Numbered from the stretch's first letter, positions 53,401 through 62,115 are shown. The stretch: 64,000 nt of DNA from Mytilus galloprovincialis (GCF_965363235.1 NC_134847.1:61040439-61104438); one strand, 5' to 3'. Notes: a model not told the origin generated them from the letters alone. Made by a program: numbers and translations.

Positions 53401-56400
53401 TAAAGTGATCACTGTTCATCCTGTTTTTCAACACATAGCTTCTTTTAACTTAATATCTTGAATATTTGGTATATCTAACGCTTGATCATGGTGAAGTACA
53501 AATTATTTATTTTCAAACTAAACTGTCATTAAAAGAGTAAGAGAATACACTTTTTTCAGTTGGTTAATAAATGTATTAAGAAATGGGTGTTTTTATAATG
53601 GCCCTGTTATATGTCCTTGGTCAGTAATAATGGCCTCAGATGTCTGTAATGGCCCTCGGCGTTGCCTCGGGCCATTACAGACTTCCTCGACCATTATTAC
53701 AGACCTTGGACATATAACAGGGCCATTATAAAAATACCCATTCATTAATACTATAGTATTACATGGGATAGGTGTAATCCACCCTTTAGAAAGTTATGCA
53801 TTCTTTTTAAAATTTTCAAATGCATATGCCAAAACACTGCTAAATTATGTTCGTAACAATAACCATTCGACCAATAGCATTACTTTATGCTCCCTTTGGT
53901 GTATTCATAATCATTTTATTTTATTCCTTGTAATGCTAAAGAACGTAAAGGCTACTTCCTGAGTCCTGCCATCACATTAGTTTTCAAGGTACAGTATTAA
54001 CATCTTGGTATTAAAGTGAAATTGTTTCTTAAACAGCAGACATTGTACAAATAATATTTCAACACAATAGTTGTAATTGCCACATGTAACTTTAATGTTT
54101 TAGTGATAGCAGAGCAGAAGACTATTATAGAACAAGAATTTGCAGAACAACTTGCAGATTTAGACAGACAACTGAATGATGCCAAGAGAGAACATACAAA
54201 AGCTGGTAAATTGATAGTGTAACAAACATCTCTATTGTAATGTATAGAAAAGCATAAATAAATCAGTAAACAATTCAGAACCCAGCATTGTCTAATGTAT
54301 AGAATATTATCTGATTATTTTTTGTTTGAAATGAGATTATGCCGAGTAAGAGCACATTAAGATGTGTGCACACAGCCTTATTTAAGATAATGACATTAAA
54401 TTTGAAATTTGCTGAAATGGGTTGCCCAATCAAACATTGTCTTTCTATTGTTTATTCCCCTTCATCACAGTCAACTAACCTTCTTTTTCACTTAAAATAT
54501 TGTCAGTCTTATTACAAATTTCTCGCTGCATTGAGGACCCATTGGTGTCTGCGGCTATTATTTGCTATTTTGTCTGGTTGTGTCTATTTGACATATTCCC
54601 TATTTCCATTCTCAATTTCACTTAAAAATGTACAGAAAATAGGATAGGTTATCTCCTGGAACAACATTAAATCTATTTCTTGAGTTATATTTTGGAAGGG
54701 TGATAAAATCTTTTGTGGTCTGTGCTTTTTTTTATCAAACTTAGGGCTGACAGAAAAAAACAGATATATTATTATTTCCTAATCAGTTATTCTTATTCTC
54801 TACCAATACAGCCATTGAATAAGAAAACCAAGTTTTACATTCAGCCAGTCCAAAGAGTAACGTTATACCTTTCACTTTTAGTTGTTTGTACTATTAAAAT
54901 CTTAATTGTTTTCTACAGTTGTATCATTGAGGCAGCTGGAGAGACAGACAACAAGAGAGAAAGAAAGGGCCACAGAACATTTAAACACAGTAGAACAACA
55001 TTATACCAGACAAATAGAAGGACTACAACAGAAACTACAAACGGTAGAGTCGGAGAGAAATCTGATGATGGTACGTACATGTATCAGGTAAAGGGGGTGT
55101 AAACCTGAAACTAAAAGGAAAGTATAGTTGCCGTCAGCTGAAATTTGTAGCGGTTATCGGTAAAAATAATCTAAACTATCAATCGTGTTCACTTGAGAGA
55201 TAGTTTTTCACATTCCATTCATAAATCGCAAAAAGAAAAACCACTACTGACCTACCTTTTAAGTGATCGCACTGTAATAATCCTGACCTTCACATTTTCC
55301 AGAATGTTTTCCATTGTAATTCCGCCTTCTTCGTTTCTATGAGGATCATTTGTTTACACATGACATTCGTCACTTATGCAGTTTCCTGAAATGTTCTTTT
55401 CATAAATCCATTGATGTGATAAGGTTTCCTGCGCTTTACGCAAATTTTATGAAATTGAACTCCACGGAAACACTTCCGGTAAAAACAGTGGCGGATTCCA
55501 CCATTCAAAATCGTCTTGGAAAATGTGAAGGTCAGGATTATCACAGTGCAATCACTTAAAAGGTAGGTCAGTAGTGGTTTTTCTTTTATCGATTCATGAA
55601 TTGAATGTGAAAAACTATATCATGATTGAACATGGTTTATAGTTTAGATTATCTTTACCGACAACCGCTACGAATTTCAGCTGACGGCAACTATAGTTAA
55701 AATAGTATTATTTACAGATCCTCAAAACTGTCAGACAGGGACATGGACTGCAAAAAAAAAATATGATGCCTATAAAATCACACTTTAAGGTTTAAAGATT
55801 CATGAGTTTTTGAAAGACATGAGGACCCCTAAGGTACTTAATCTTGCATCATTTGTTTTATTGACATTGAACTATAATTTTAAACACTCAATGATATTTT
55901 CTATAGGCTTTGCCAAAACCATGACATCAAGTATCCATGGAAGTGCAAGTTTTATCTTTTTTTCATGAAAATTTGCACAGTATTTATGAAAACTAAATAG
56001 TTATCAAAGGTACCAGGATTATAATTTAGTACGCCAGACGCGCGTTTCGTCTACATAAGACTCATCAGTGACGCTCATATCAAAATATTTATAAAGTCAA
56101 ACAAATAAAAAGTTGAAGAGCATTGAGGATCCAAAATTCCAAAAAGTTGTGCCAAATATGGCTAAGGTAATCTATGCCTGGGATAAGAAAATCCTTAGTT
56201 TTTCAAAAATTCAAAGTTTTGTAAACAGGAAATTTATAAAAGTGACCACATTATTGATATTCATTTCACGAAGTGTTGACTACTGGGCTGGTGATACCCT
56301 CGGGGACGAAACGTCCACCAGCAGTGGCATCGACCCAGTGGTGTAAATAGTTATCAAAGGTACCAGGATTATAATTTAGTATGCCAGACGTGCGTTTCGT

Positions 56401-58369
56401 CTACATAAGACTCATCAGTGACGCTCATATCAAAATATTTATAAAGTCAAACAAGTAAAAAGTTGAAGAGCATTGAGGATCCAAAATTCCAAAAAGTTGT
56501 GCCAAATATGGCTACGGTAATCTATGCCTGGGATAAGAAAATCCTTAGTTTTTCAAAAATTCAAAGTTTTGTAAACAGGAAATTTATAAAAGTGACCACA
56601 TTATTGATATTCATGTCAACACCAAAGTGTTGACTACTGGGCTGGTGATACCCTCGGGGACGAAACGTCCACCAGCAGTGGCATCGACCCAGTGGTGTAA
56701 ATAGTTATCAAAGGTACCAGGATTATAAAAATTAATGAAGAGCAAATTTTTTAATTATACAATATCTGAAAGTAAAATTTACACCTATATTTTTTCAGGC
56801 CACATTAAGACAAGAAGGATTAATAGGGAGAGTGAAGAATGCGAGAGGGGAACCAGTCCAGTTTGATGAATCAGCAGAATCTCAAGAACCAGAAATATCA
56901 CTACCCAGGAAACCAGAGTTATCTCCACCTGTTAAAGGTATTGTTAAATGGAATACTCCAAAAACTTTAGAATTGTATTTATCTCTGGTGGTGTTGTTTT
57001 GTCAGATGTATTTAACAGTAGCTATGCTAGATTTTTTTAATCTTTCATAATTCCATGAAACTAATTTAGAAAGTTACTTGTTCCTAAGTTGTTAAGAGTT
57101 TTATCATTACAGCCATAAATAATGGAATTTGAAAAAAAAAAATCTTCCAAATTAATAAAAAAACAACAAAAAACAAAAAAAGATCAAAACATTTTACAAG
57201 TGTGTGCTATTTGAGGATGGCAATTTTTGATGAAAATACATAAGAAAATAAAATGCGTTACATACTTCAAATGGAATAACCAGAGTTATCTCCACCTATT
57301 AATGTGAAATCTTTAATATGAAATAATTCTAAAGTAGGTTTATCATTCAGAAAATATTAATTGGTGTAATTCAATTTTCAATTACTGTGACTTGACTGTT
57401 AGTGTTGCTCTCCACCTATTGCAAATCATTCAAAATTCTGAATGTCAATATGGTTGTAGGAAGTTTTCATGGGGAGATAATCATTTCTTCTTTCAAAATG
57501 TCTTTATTCAAAAGAATAATGTTTTAGGTTTTCTCCCCATGGAAACTGATTTTTCACAACATTAAAGTGGATGAGTTTCATATAGGATTATAATTATGTT
57601 ATATTTTATCACCTTAAACCTTCACATATTGACTCAACAGTTTGTTCCAAACACTAACCAGTTCAGTGGCGGATCCAGAAATTTTCATAAGTGGGGGCCC
57701 ACTGACTTACCTAAGAGGGGGCCCGCTCCAGTCACGCTTCAGTGATTCCCTATATAAGCAACCAAATTTTTTCCCAAAAAGGGGGGGCCCAGGCCCCCTG
57801 GCCCCCCCTAAATCCGCCTCTGCAGTTCAACATTTTGGTTTAATAAAACAAATTACAATTTGGTCAGAATATTGAATGAGAAGCAATAGTTGGAAAGCAA
57901 CACTAACAGTCAAGTTACTGTAAATAAAAAATACAGCTATTTAGTTTATGAAATCGTTAATTTTATGCCCCATTTATGGACATTATGCTTGTTCTTCCGT
58001 GTGTGCGCCTGTTCGTTCGTTCGTTCATCGATCTGTCCCACTTCAGGTTAAAGATTTTGGTCGAGTTAGTTTTTGATGAAGTTGAAGTCCAATCAACTTG
58101 AAATTTAGTACACATGTTCCCTATGATATGATCTTTCTTATTTTAATGCCAAATTAAAAGTTTTTGCCCCATTTTCACGGTCCACTGAACATAGAAAATG
58201 ATAGTGCTGATGGGGCATCTGTGTACTATGGACATGTTCTTGTTATTAAGTGTTTTAATTTTTTTTTTCAGATGAACCCATTACCTCAGTATTAGAAGAT
58301 CTTAAGTCTCTGACATCTGCTGTGTTGAAGGATGATTTATCTAGTTCTGATGAAGATGAGGAGGACTGA
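32411..58369 (+). CDS. CCHCR1: coiled-coil alpha-helical rod protein 1 orthologue, 20 exons, complete
   Basis: Vertebrate CCHCR1 is a centrosome and P-body coiled-coil protein. Exons: 32411-32462, 34641-34788, 35454-35493, 37124-37372, 37944-38131, 38651-38786, 42746-42853, 43512-43564, 44158-44245, 44679-44789, 45383-45489, 46547-46659, 50268-50355, 50733-50851, 52044-52114, 52683-52800, 54104-54205, 54919-55070, 56799-56937, 58272-58369. All junctions are GT/AG and in frame. The product is 759 aa; human CCHCR1, as I recall, is about 780 aa. It is nearly all Glu/Lys/Gln-rich coiled coil. Family signatures are WREKVFALMVQ (326-336), GRVEMLQGLFARKKA (about 459-472), HTKAVVSLRQ (about 628-637) and ATLRQEGL (682-689). 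The tail is acidic (SSSDEDEED). The start ATGGCGG has good context. Introns are swollen with repeats, and intron 12 holds an antisense gene. Confidence 0.93.
32731..32831. repeat. 101-bp perfect palindrome
   Basis: Arms 32731-32780 and 32782-32831 are exact reverse complements around a single A. The arms are not AT-simple. It lies in CCHCR1 intron 1. A short open frame crossing it is a by-product. Confidence 0.9.
33167..33299. repeat. inverted repeat with ~24-bp arms
   Basis: AGGATTAAACGCCTTTTTAA (starting 33167) is mirrored by TTAAAAAGGCGTTTAATCCT (ending near 33297), with about 80 bp between. Likely a small MITE in CCHCR1 intron 1. Confidence 0.65.
34126..34490. mobile_element. 365-bp foldback element
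   Basis: The left half (TTTACAGTGAAAATATTAAA... GCATGCAATCCAAG... TTTGCTCATG) and right half (CATGAGCAAACAACC... CTTGGATTGCGTGC... TTTAACTGTAA) are imperfect reverse complements with arms of roughly 150 bp. Its right end is about 150 bp before the acceptor of CCHCR1 exon 2. Confidence 0.7.
35665..36765 (+). mobile_element. ~1.1-kb repeat element with ~146-bp tandem units
   Basis: It begins TTGAGCCTGCGACTTTTGTT and ends near AGAAGGCGAGACATTTCAGG. Five or so units of about 146 bp are marked by AAGTTTTTGTGTTTTGGTCT and GACCTTGACCTCATTTTCAT. It lies in CCHCR1 intron 3. Noncoding; the 77-codon frame inside is chance. Confidence 0.65.
39172..41240 (+). mobile_element. ~2.1-kb non-autonomous element with TATACGACC inverted ends and three tiers of tandem repeats
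   Basis: Left end TTTTTATACGACCACAAAA; right end CTGCGGTCGTATAAAGC, roughly inverted. Inside, in order: four units of about 160 bp (39282-39900), two units of about 261 bp (39908-40430), then six units of about 37 bp on TTGTGCAATAGCAAGAAA (40436-40675). Small open frames here are repeat by-products. It is in CCHCR1 intron 6. A degenerate relative is at 13405-13895. Confidence 0.65.
41260..41400 (+). repeat. dispersed repeat fragment (AGAATGGAAAAGGGAAAT type)
   Basis: It shares the order GAATGGAAA..GGGAAAT, CAAAGAGACAA, GGTCACCAACAGGTCTTCAA and GCACCTGGAAGCGTCC with 27365-27500. It lies in CCHCR1 intron 6. Confidence 0.5.
41712..42685 (+). mobile_element. ~1-kb element with ATACCCCCGC inverted ends and 168-bp satellite
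   Basis: Ends ATACCCCCGC (41712-41721) and GCGGGGGTAT (42676-42685) are perfect inverted repeats. A GTCCGTCAGTCC simple repeat follows the left end. Then come four full steps of exactly 168 bp, marked by GACAACTTCCTGTTTACCGA at 41943, 42111, 42279, 42447 and 42615. Because 168 is divisible by three, one frame stays open for 266 codons and another for 135. These are satellite artefacts, not genes. It is in CCHCR1 intron 6. Confidence 0.75.
44826..45070 (+). repeat. remnant duplicate of the end of CCHCR1 exon 10
   Basis: ATCTGATAAATAGGCTCAAC and TAGACATG (44828-44855) repeat the exon-10 sequence at about 44744-44771 with few changes. AATAATAAGGTAAAA near 45060 resembles the exon-10 end and its donor. 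The copy carries an in-frame TAG relative to the original, so it cannot serve as an alternative coding exon. Confidence 0.5.
45115..45175 (-). repeat. SINE-like family end fragment
   Basis: GGATGGAGAGTTGTCTCATT, then TATACCACATCTTATATC, matches the reverse complement of the family 5' end (compare 26398 and 7684). Confidence 0.55.
46850..47130 (+). repeat. best-preserved SINE-like family member
   Basis: It runs from AGAAGATGTGGTATGATTG through CACTGTAAGGCCTGCAA, AGCCCCAAGATGACAAATA, CAACCACTGAATTACAGGC and TGACTTGCGGCATATACAGC. It has no coding capacity. Partial copies occur at about ten other places in this window. A tRNA-like promoter was looked for and not convincingly seen. Confidence 0.6.
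47255..47450 (+). repeat. 'TTTATGCCCCAAC..' dispersed repeat fragment
   Basis: It contains TTTTTATGCCCAACCTACG, then a GTCCGTCTGTCC run, then TTGATGAAGCTGAAGTCCAA and ACTTAGTACACATGTTGC. The same order occurs at 57960-58250. It lies in CCHCR1 intron 12. Confidence 0.55.
48033..48920 (-). CDS. intronless nested gene: basic coiled-coil protein with two SxIP motifs, unrecognised
   Basis: An uninterrupted 295-codon frame inside CCHCR1 intron 12 (46660-50267), antisense to its host. This length is far beyond chance in such AT-rich DNA. The start ATG has good context (ACACCATGAC). I do not recognise the family. The protein is rich in Lys and Arg. It has an SxIP motif (SKIP) at 81-84 and a second (SRIP) at 236-239 inside KPSRIPRPR. 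A coiled coil lies at about 158-195. An acidic stretch (197-207) is followed by a basic cluster KRAR at 211-214. SxIP motifs in basic Ser/Pro-rich context are known to bind EB1 at microtubule plus ends, so a cytoskeletal or mitotic role is possible, but that is inference. No signal peptide or membrane segment. Being intronless, it may be a retrocopy-derived gene. No clear poly(A) signal was seen. Confidence 0.7.
   Translation of the reverse strand: MTIERAFPAFKLSFDLRGTINRKSNKYKVADQDKLKSTNMFDYDQNWTYKRKTSTPIKQRLPDINKKKGSNLASKLKIINSKIPMFRKEKPGFHVGKNVNQDFYENMDRRQAEKSRPVQTMMECSVIPTNDYNRISVNPMTNYVFPGQVVKHVSMQMTIWTNQLNRLKKKTERLREKDAELKKKYEDMKQRAKRVLSDDEENSNTDESPTKRARLDEVTKDLQNCKIRSKVSRKPSRIPRPRNNLFSYSKARTLFDKYTTKDKMSVGKESNVSFNTSCSDFIFSFMKNGKKCTFC
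49727..49744. repeat. (GAAA)n microsatellite
   Basis: AAAGAAAGAAAGAAAGAAAA tract of about four units in CCHCR1 intron 12. Confidence 0.7.
49850..49935 (+). repeat. possible SINE-like family fragment
   Basis: TTAATGAGACAGCAGCCCTT followed by AGTCATCTAGGGGTCAACAT weakly matches the dispersed family. Intronic. Confidence 0.3.
50157..50182. repeat. (AT)n microsatellite
   Basis: About twelve AT units, roughly 85 bp before the acceptor of CCHCR1 exon 13. Confidence 0.85.
51855..51965. repeat. 111-bp foldback (34-bp arms)
   Basis: Arms 51855-51888 and 51932-51965 are reverse complements with about four mismatches (core AAATTATACCAT / ATGGTATAATTT). A related TTATACCATGGTTTTGTTG stretch at 51083 suggests that a larger element ends there. 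It lies about 80 bp before the acceptor of CCHCR1 exon 15. Confidence 0.6.
53158..53275 (+). repeat. minisatellite of TGTAATGGCCCTGTTTTTC units
   Basis: Six head-to-tail units of 18-21 bp, one with TATTGG instead of TAATGG. The core TAATGGCCCTG also builds the hairpin at 53582-53742. CCHCR1 intron 16. Confidence 0.8.
53582..53742. mobile_element. 161-bp hairpin element made of TAATGGCCCTG motifs
   Basis: Left arm 53582-53616 and right arm 53708-53742 are near-perfect reverse complements. The inner part repeats TGTAATGGCCCT and its inverse around a GGCGTTGCC centre. CCHCR1 intron 16. Confidence 0.75.
55122..55698. mobile_element. 577-bp foldback element with ~190-bp arms
   Basis: The left arm starts AGTATAGTTGCCGTCAGCTG and the right arm ends CAGCTGACGGCAACTATAGT. 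The pairing continues inward through GTAGGTCAGTAGTGG and GAAGGTCAGGATTAT(T/C). The 200-bp centre is not inverted and has no domain. Noncoding. It begins about 50 bp after the donor of CCHCR1 exon 18. Confidence 0.8.
56030..56076 (-). ncRNA. type I hammerhead ribozyme, copy 1
   Basis: The minus strand reads stem I (GCGTCA), core CTGATGA, stem II GTCT-TATGT-AGAC, core GAAA, a minimal stem III (C-GCGC-G), GTC cleavage site, then stem I return strand TGGCGT. All conserved core bases of the hammerhead are present. Stem I can form six pairs including two G-U. The one- to two-pair stem III is typical of small metazoan hammerheads that may act as dimers. Confidence 0.85.
56380..56426 (-). ncRNA. type I hammerhead ribozyme, copy 2
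   Basis: The core and stem II are the same as in copy 1 (CTGATGA, GTCT/AGAC, GAAA, GTC). The stem III loop reads GCAC instead of GCGC. The stem I return strand is TGGCAT, which costs one pair. It should still fold, though more weakly. Confidence 0.8.
57664..57822. mobile_element. CAGTGGCGGATCC-type MITE with 5-bp target duplication
   Basis: It starts CAGTGGCGGATCCAGAAAT and ends AAATCCGCCTCTG, imperfect inverted ends. It is flanked by CAGTT at 57659-57663 and 57823-57827. Internal G and C runs (GGGGGCCC) are typical of this widespread animal element. CCHCR1 intron 19; noncoding. Confidence 0.75.
57960..58250 (+). repeat. 'TTTATGCCCCATTTATGG..' dispersed repeat, near full length
   Basis: It starts TTTTATGCCCCATTTATGG and ends GATGGGGCATCTGTGTACTA with TATGGACATG repeated at both ends. 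It shares its middle with 47255-47450. It ends only about 20 bp before the poly-T/acceptor of the last CCHCR1 exon. Confidence 0.6.
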
Positions 58370-58980
58370 GCATTATAGTACTCGTCTCATAACTATACAG
58401 CTATAATTCATATTCATTCCTTAAGTGTGAGAAATTGAAGCTGTCAACAGGTTCTAGATATCTTGAACTGAAACAGAACAGTCAAAACAAATATAGCTTA
58501 TTTAGTCCTTGATATGGAGCTATATACAAAATACTGCTTGTCATGTTTTTAGACAAGAGTTTCAGCAGAGACTGAGACCAAAGGCTAAAAATATTTAATT
58601 TATTCATTCAAAGTTATATCCAACATTCCTATACTTGTCACATTGACTTTGTATGACCTTGAAGTAACAGTCTGTGTTTGTAATTCAATGTTTTATTCAT
58701 GGATTATTTTTACAAAATACTGACTGTTATAATTTAGTGATCTGAACAGATTTGTGATATATTATTTATTTTTGTATCTTATTAAAAAATATTGAACAAT
58801 TGTATCTATCTTTTTATTATGGTTAACCAATGTATATTAGAAAAACTTATTGGACACATCATTGATTTAATTTTGTTGAAAATGTTTTTATGGTAAAGTA
58901 GGTACTTGTATGCCATCTAGATTTTAATAATATAGAAGTTTTGTTTTGCTGTTTTCAGAATTTACAGAACCATGTATTAT

Positions 58981-58986
58981 AATAAA
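58981..58986 (+). terminator. candidate CCHCR1 polyadenylation signal
   Basis: AATAAA about 610 bp after the CCHCR1 stop codon, in unique AT-rich sequence before the next repeat. Earlier weak variants exist, so the site is only a candidate. Confidence 0.4.
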
Positions 58987-59009
58987 AAATTACAAATATT
59001 TGTAACACA

Positions 59010-59205
59010 AAAACAAGGAGATGTGATATAGTTGCAAATGAGACAACTATCCATCAAAGTTTAAAGGAAGTGGATGAAAACAAATATAGGCAACCTTACC
59101 ACCTTCCAAATCGAAAAAAAAAGACTATATCTGTTACAGTATAACGGTCTATAAAAGGCCCTGACATAATAAATATGAAACAGTTCAATTAAGGAAGCTG
59201 GCTTG
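59010..59205 (+). repeat. SINE-like family member, diverged
   Basis: GGAGATGTGATATAGTTGCA, then GAGACAACTATCCATCAAAG, then TCTATAAAAGGCCCTGACAT. Matches the order of the family at 46850-47130. Confidence 0.55.
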
Positions 59206-59295
59206 TCATGTTTAGGATTTTTTGTCAGATTTTCGGAATCCTCTGGTTTTATCCATTTGAATGCCTTGAAAAAATTTGCCCGGTGACCCCCATTT

Positions 59296-61695
59296 TTAGC
59301 TCACCTGTCCCGAAGGGACAAGTGAGCTTATGCCATCACTTGGCGTCCGTCGTCTTCCGTCGTCGTCCGTCGTCTGTCGTCGTCTGTCGTCGTAAACTAT
59401 TTCAAGAATCTTCTCCTCTGAAACTACTGGGCCAAATACTTTCAAACTTTAACTGAATGTTCCTTAGGGTATCTAATTTATAAATTGTATCCGAAGTTTT
59501 GATCTATCAACAAACATGGTCGCCATTGCTAAAAATAGAACATAGGGGTCAAATGCAGTTTTTGGCTTATAACTCAAAAACCAAAGCATTTAGAGCAAAT
59601 CTGACATGGGGTAATATTGTTTATCAGGTCAAGATCTATCTGCCCTGAAATTTTCAGATGAATCAGACAACCCGTTGTTGGGTTGCTGCCCCTGAATTGG
59701 TAATTTTAAGGAAATTTTGCTGTTTTTGGTTATTATCTTGAATATTATTATAGATAGAGATAAACTGTAAACAGGAATAATGTTCAGCAAAGTAAGATTT
59801 ACAAATAAGTCAACATGACGGAAATGGTCAGTTGACCCCTTTAGGAGTTATTGCCCTTTATAGTCAATTTTTAACCATTTTTCGTAAATCTTAGTAATCT
59901 TTTACAAAAATCTTCTCCTCTGAAACTACTGGGCCAAATACTTCCAAACTTTAATTGAATGTTCCTTAGGGTATCTAGTTTGTAAATTGTATCCGAAGTT
60001 ATGATCTATCAACAAACATGGTCGCCATTGCTAAAAATAGAACATAGGGGTCAAATGCAGTTTTTGGCTTATAACTCAAAAACCAAAGCATTTAGAGCAA
60101 ATCTGACATGGGGGTAATATTGTTTATCAGGTCAAGATCTATCTGCCCTGAAATTTTCAGATGAATCAGACAACCTGTTGTTGGGTTGCTGCCCCTGAAT
60201 TGGTAATTTTAAGGAAATTTTGCTGTTTTTGGTTATTATCTTGAATATTATTATAGATAGAGATAAACTGTAAACAGGAATAATGTTCAGCAAAGTAAGA
60301 TTTACAAATAAGTCAACATGACGGAAATGGTCAGTTGACCCCTTTAGGAGTTATTGCCCTTTATAGTCAATTTTTAACCATTTTTCGTAAATCTTAGTAA
60401 TCTTTTACAAAAATCTTCTCCTCTGAAACTACTGGGCCAAATACTTCCAAACTTTAACTGAATGTTCCTTAGGGTATCTAGTTTGTAAATTGTATCCGAA
60501 GTTGTGATCTATCAACAAACATGGTCGCCATTGCTAAAAATAGAACATAGGGGTCAAATGCAGTTTTTGGCTTATAACTCAAAAACCAAAGCATTTAGAG
60601 CTAATCTGACATGGGGGTAATATTGTTTATCAGGTCAAGATCTATCTGCCCTGAAATTTTCAGATGAATCAGACAACCTGTTGTTGGGTTACTGCCCCTG
60701 AATTGGTAATTTTAAAGAAATTTTGCTGTTTTTGGTTATTATCTTGAATATTATTATAGATAGAGATAAACTGTTAACAGCAATAATGTTCAGCAAAGTA
60801 AGATTTACAAATAAGTCAACATGACGGAAATGGTCAGTTGACCCCTTGAGGAGTTATTGCCCTTTATAGTCAATTTTTAACCATTTTTCGTAAATCTTAG
60901 TAATCTTTTACAAAAATCTTCTCCTCTGAAACTACTGGGCCAAATACTTCCAAACTTTAACTGAATGTTCCTTAGGGTATCTAGTTTGTAAATTGTATCC
61001 GAAGTTATGATCTATCAACAAACATGGTCGCCATTGCTAAAAATAGAACATAGGGGTCAAATGCAGTTTTTGGCTTATAACTCAAAAACCAAAGCATTTA
61101 GAGCAAATCTGACATTGGGTAATATTGTTTATCAGGTCAAGATCTATCTGCCCTGAAATTTTCAGATGAATCAGACAACCTGTTGTTGGGTTGCTGCCCC
61201 TGAATTGATAATTTTAAGGAAATTTTGCTGTTTTTGTTTATTATCTTGAATATAATTATAGATAGAAATAAACTGTTAACAGCAATAATGTTCAGCAAAG
61301 TAAGATCTTCAATTAAGTCAAATTGACCAAAATTGTCAATTGACCACTTAAGGAGTTATTGCCCTTTAAAGACTTTTTTCACAATTTGTTCATCATGTTG
61401 ACTTACTTTAAAAAATCTTCTCCTTTGAAACTGCTGTATCAATTTCAGCCAAACTTAGGCTAAATGAGTTTCAGAGTATCTAGTATAAATTTTATATTTT
61501 ATTTCCTTGTATGTCAAGAAACATAGCTCCTATGGCTAAAATAGAACATAGGAGAAAATGATTATTTTTTTTGGCTTTTGAAGAAAATAGGACGATCCAA
61601 AAAACATTTAAATAAATTGAAAAGCCAAAATAATCATTGATGAGAGATTTAACCAAAAGAATTAAGGTGAGCGATTCAGGCTCTTGAGAGCCTCT
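59296..61695 (+). mobile_element. 2.4-kb AGCTCACCT element with four ~503-bp tandem units
   Basis: It begins TAGCTCACCTGTCCCGAAGG with a GTCGTCCGTCGTC run and ends AGGTGAGCGATTCAGGCTC and GAGAGCCTCTTG. Unit marker TTCTCCTCTGAAACTACTGG occurs at 59411, 59913, 60416 and 60919 (502-503 bp steps), with a diverged fifth at 61418. Units 2 to 4 differ at very few positions, which indicates recent amplification. No coding capacity. A one-unit relative is at 10241-10685. Confidence 0.75.
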
Positions 61696-61999
61696 TGTTC
61701 TTTTTAAAATTCTTTAACATGTATAATGATAAGCCATCTGTAAAAGTCTTATAAAATTTTAATTACTTTTTAACAGTTTTTGAGAACTTTAATTTGTCAA
61801 TGATAAAGCTATGAAAAGTCAAGAGAGAATATTTTCCCGCCAAAATTTCAATGGCTCATATCTCGAAAACAAGCACGGTGACCTATATATTTTTTTTGCT
61901 CTTTGGATTCCTTTGTTAATTCCTTATCAATATAAACTAGTGTTTTGAAAAGTTAATTACTTTGAAACTGAGAAGCGACCTCCCTTAAGAGAACTAATG

Positions 62000-62115
62000 G
62001 CCAAATTTATAACAAAACAATTTATGATAAACAAATATGAGACATGAAAAAACAACTCGCTGAATTACAGGCTTCTGACTTGGGACATGCACATAAATAA
62101 TGTGGTGGGGTTGAA
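62000..62115 (+). repeat. SINE-like family fragment (3' part)
   Basis: It contains CGCTGAATTACAGGCTTCTG and ACTTGGGACATGCACATAAA, matching 14525-14770 and 47090-47130. Confidence 0.5.

Larger units (their letters stand above)
55995..56732 (-). mobile_element. retrozyme-like tandem: 350-bp unit, two copies plus a partial third
   Basis: Direct repeats begin at 55995, 56345 and 56699 (AAATAGTTATCAAAGGTACC). The third is cut after about 34 bp. The first two units are nearly identical, apart from a few substitutions and a short indel. Each unit carries a hammerhead ribozyme on the minus strand, exactly 350 bp apart. The interval between cleavage sites therefore defines one complete monomer. The unit has no real coding capacity; a 77-codon plus-strand frame is incidental. 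It fits retrozymes as described in plants and invertebrates, which move through self-cleaved circular RNA with the help of other elements' enzymes. It is antisense in CCHCR1 intron 18. Confidence 0.8.

Noticed and set aside
54713-55102. 129-codon plus-strand frame
   Set aside because: It is a shadow: another frame across the same span carries the true CCHCR1 exon 18 (54919-55070).
56113-56346. 77-codon plus-strand frame ending in a conserved-looking stretch
   Set aside because: It lies in the retrozyme-like unit, opposite the ribozyme strand. Its conservation follows from repeat copy number, and the second unit breaks the frame.
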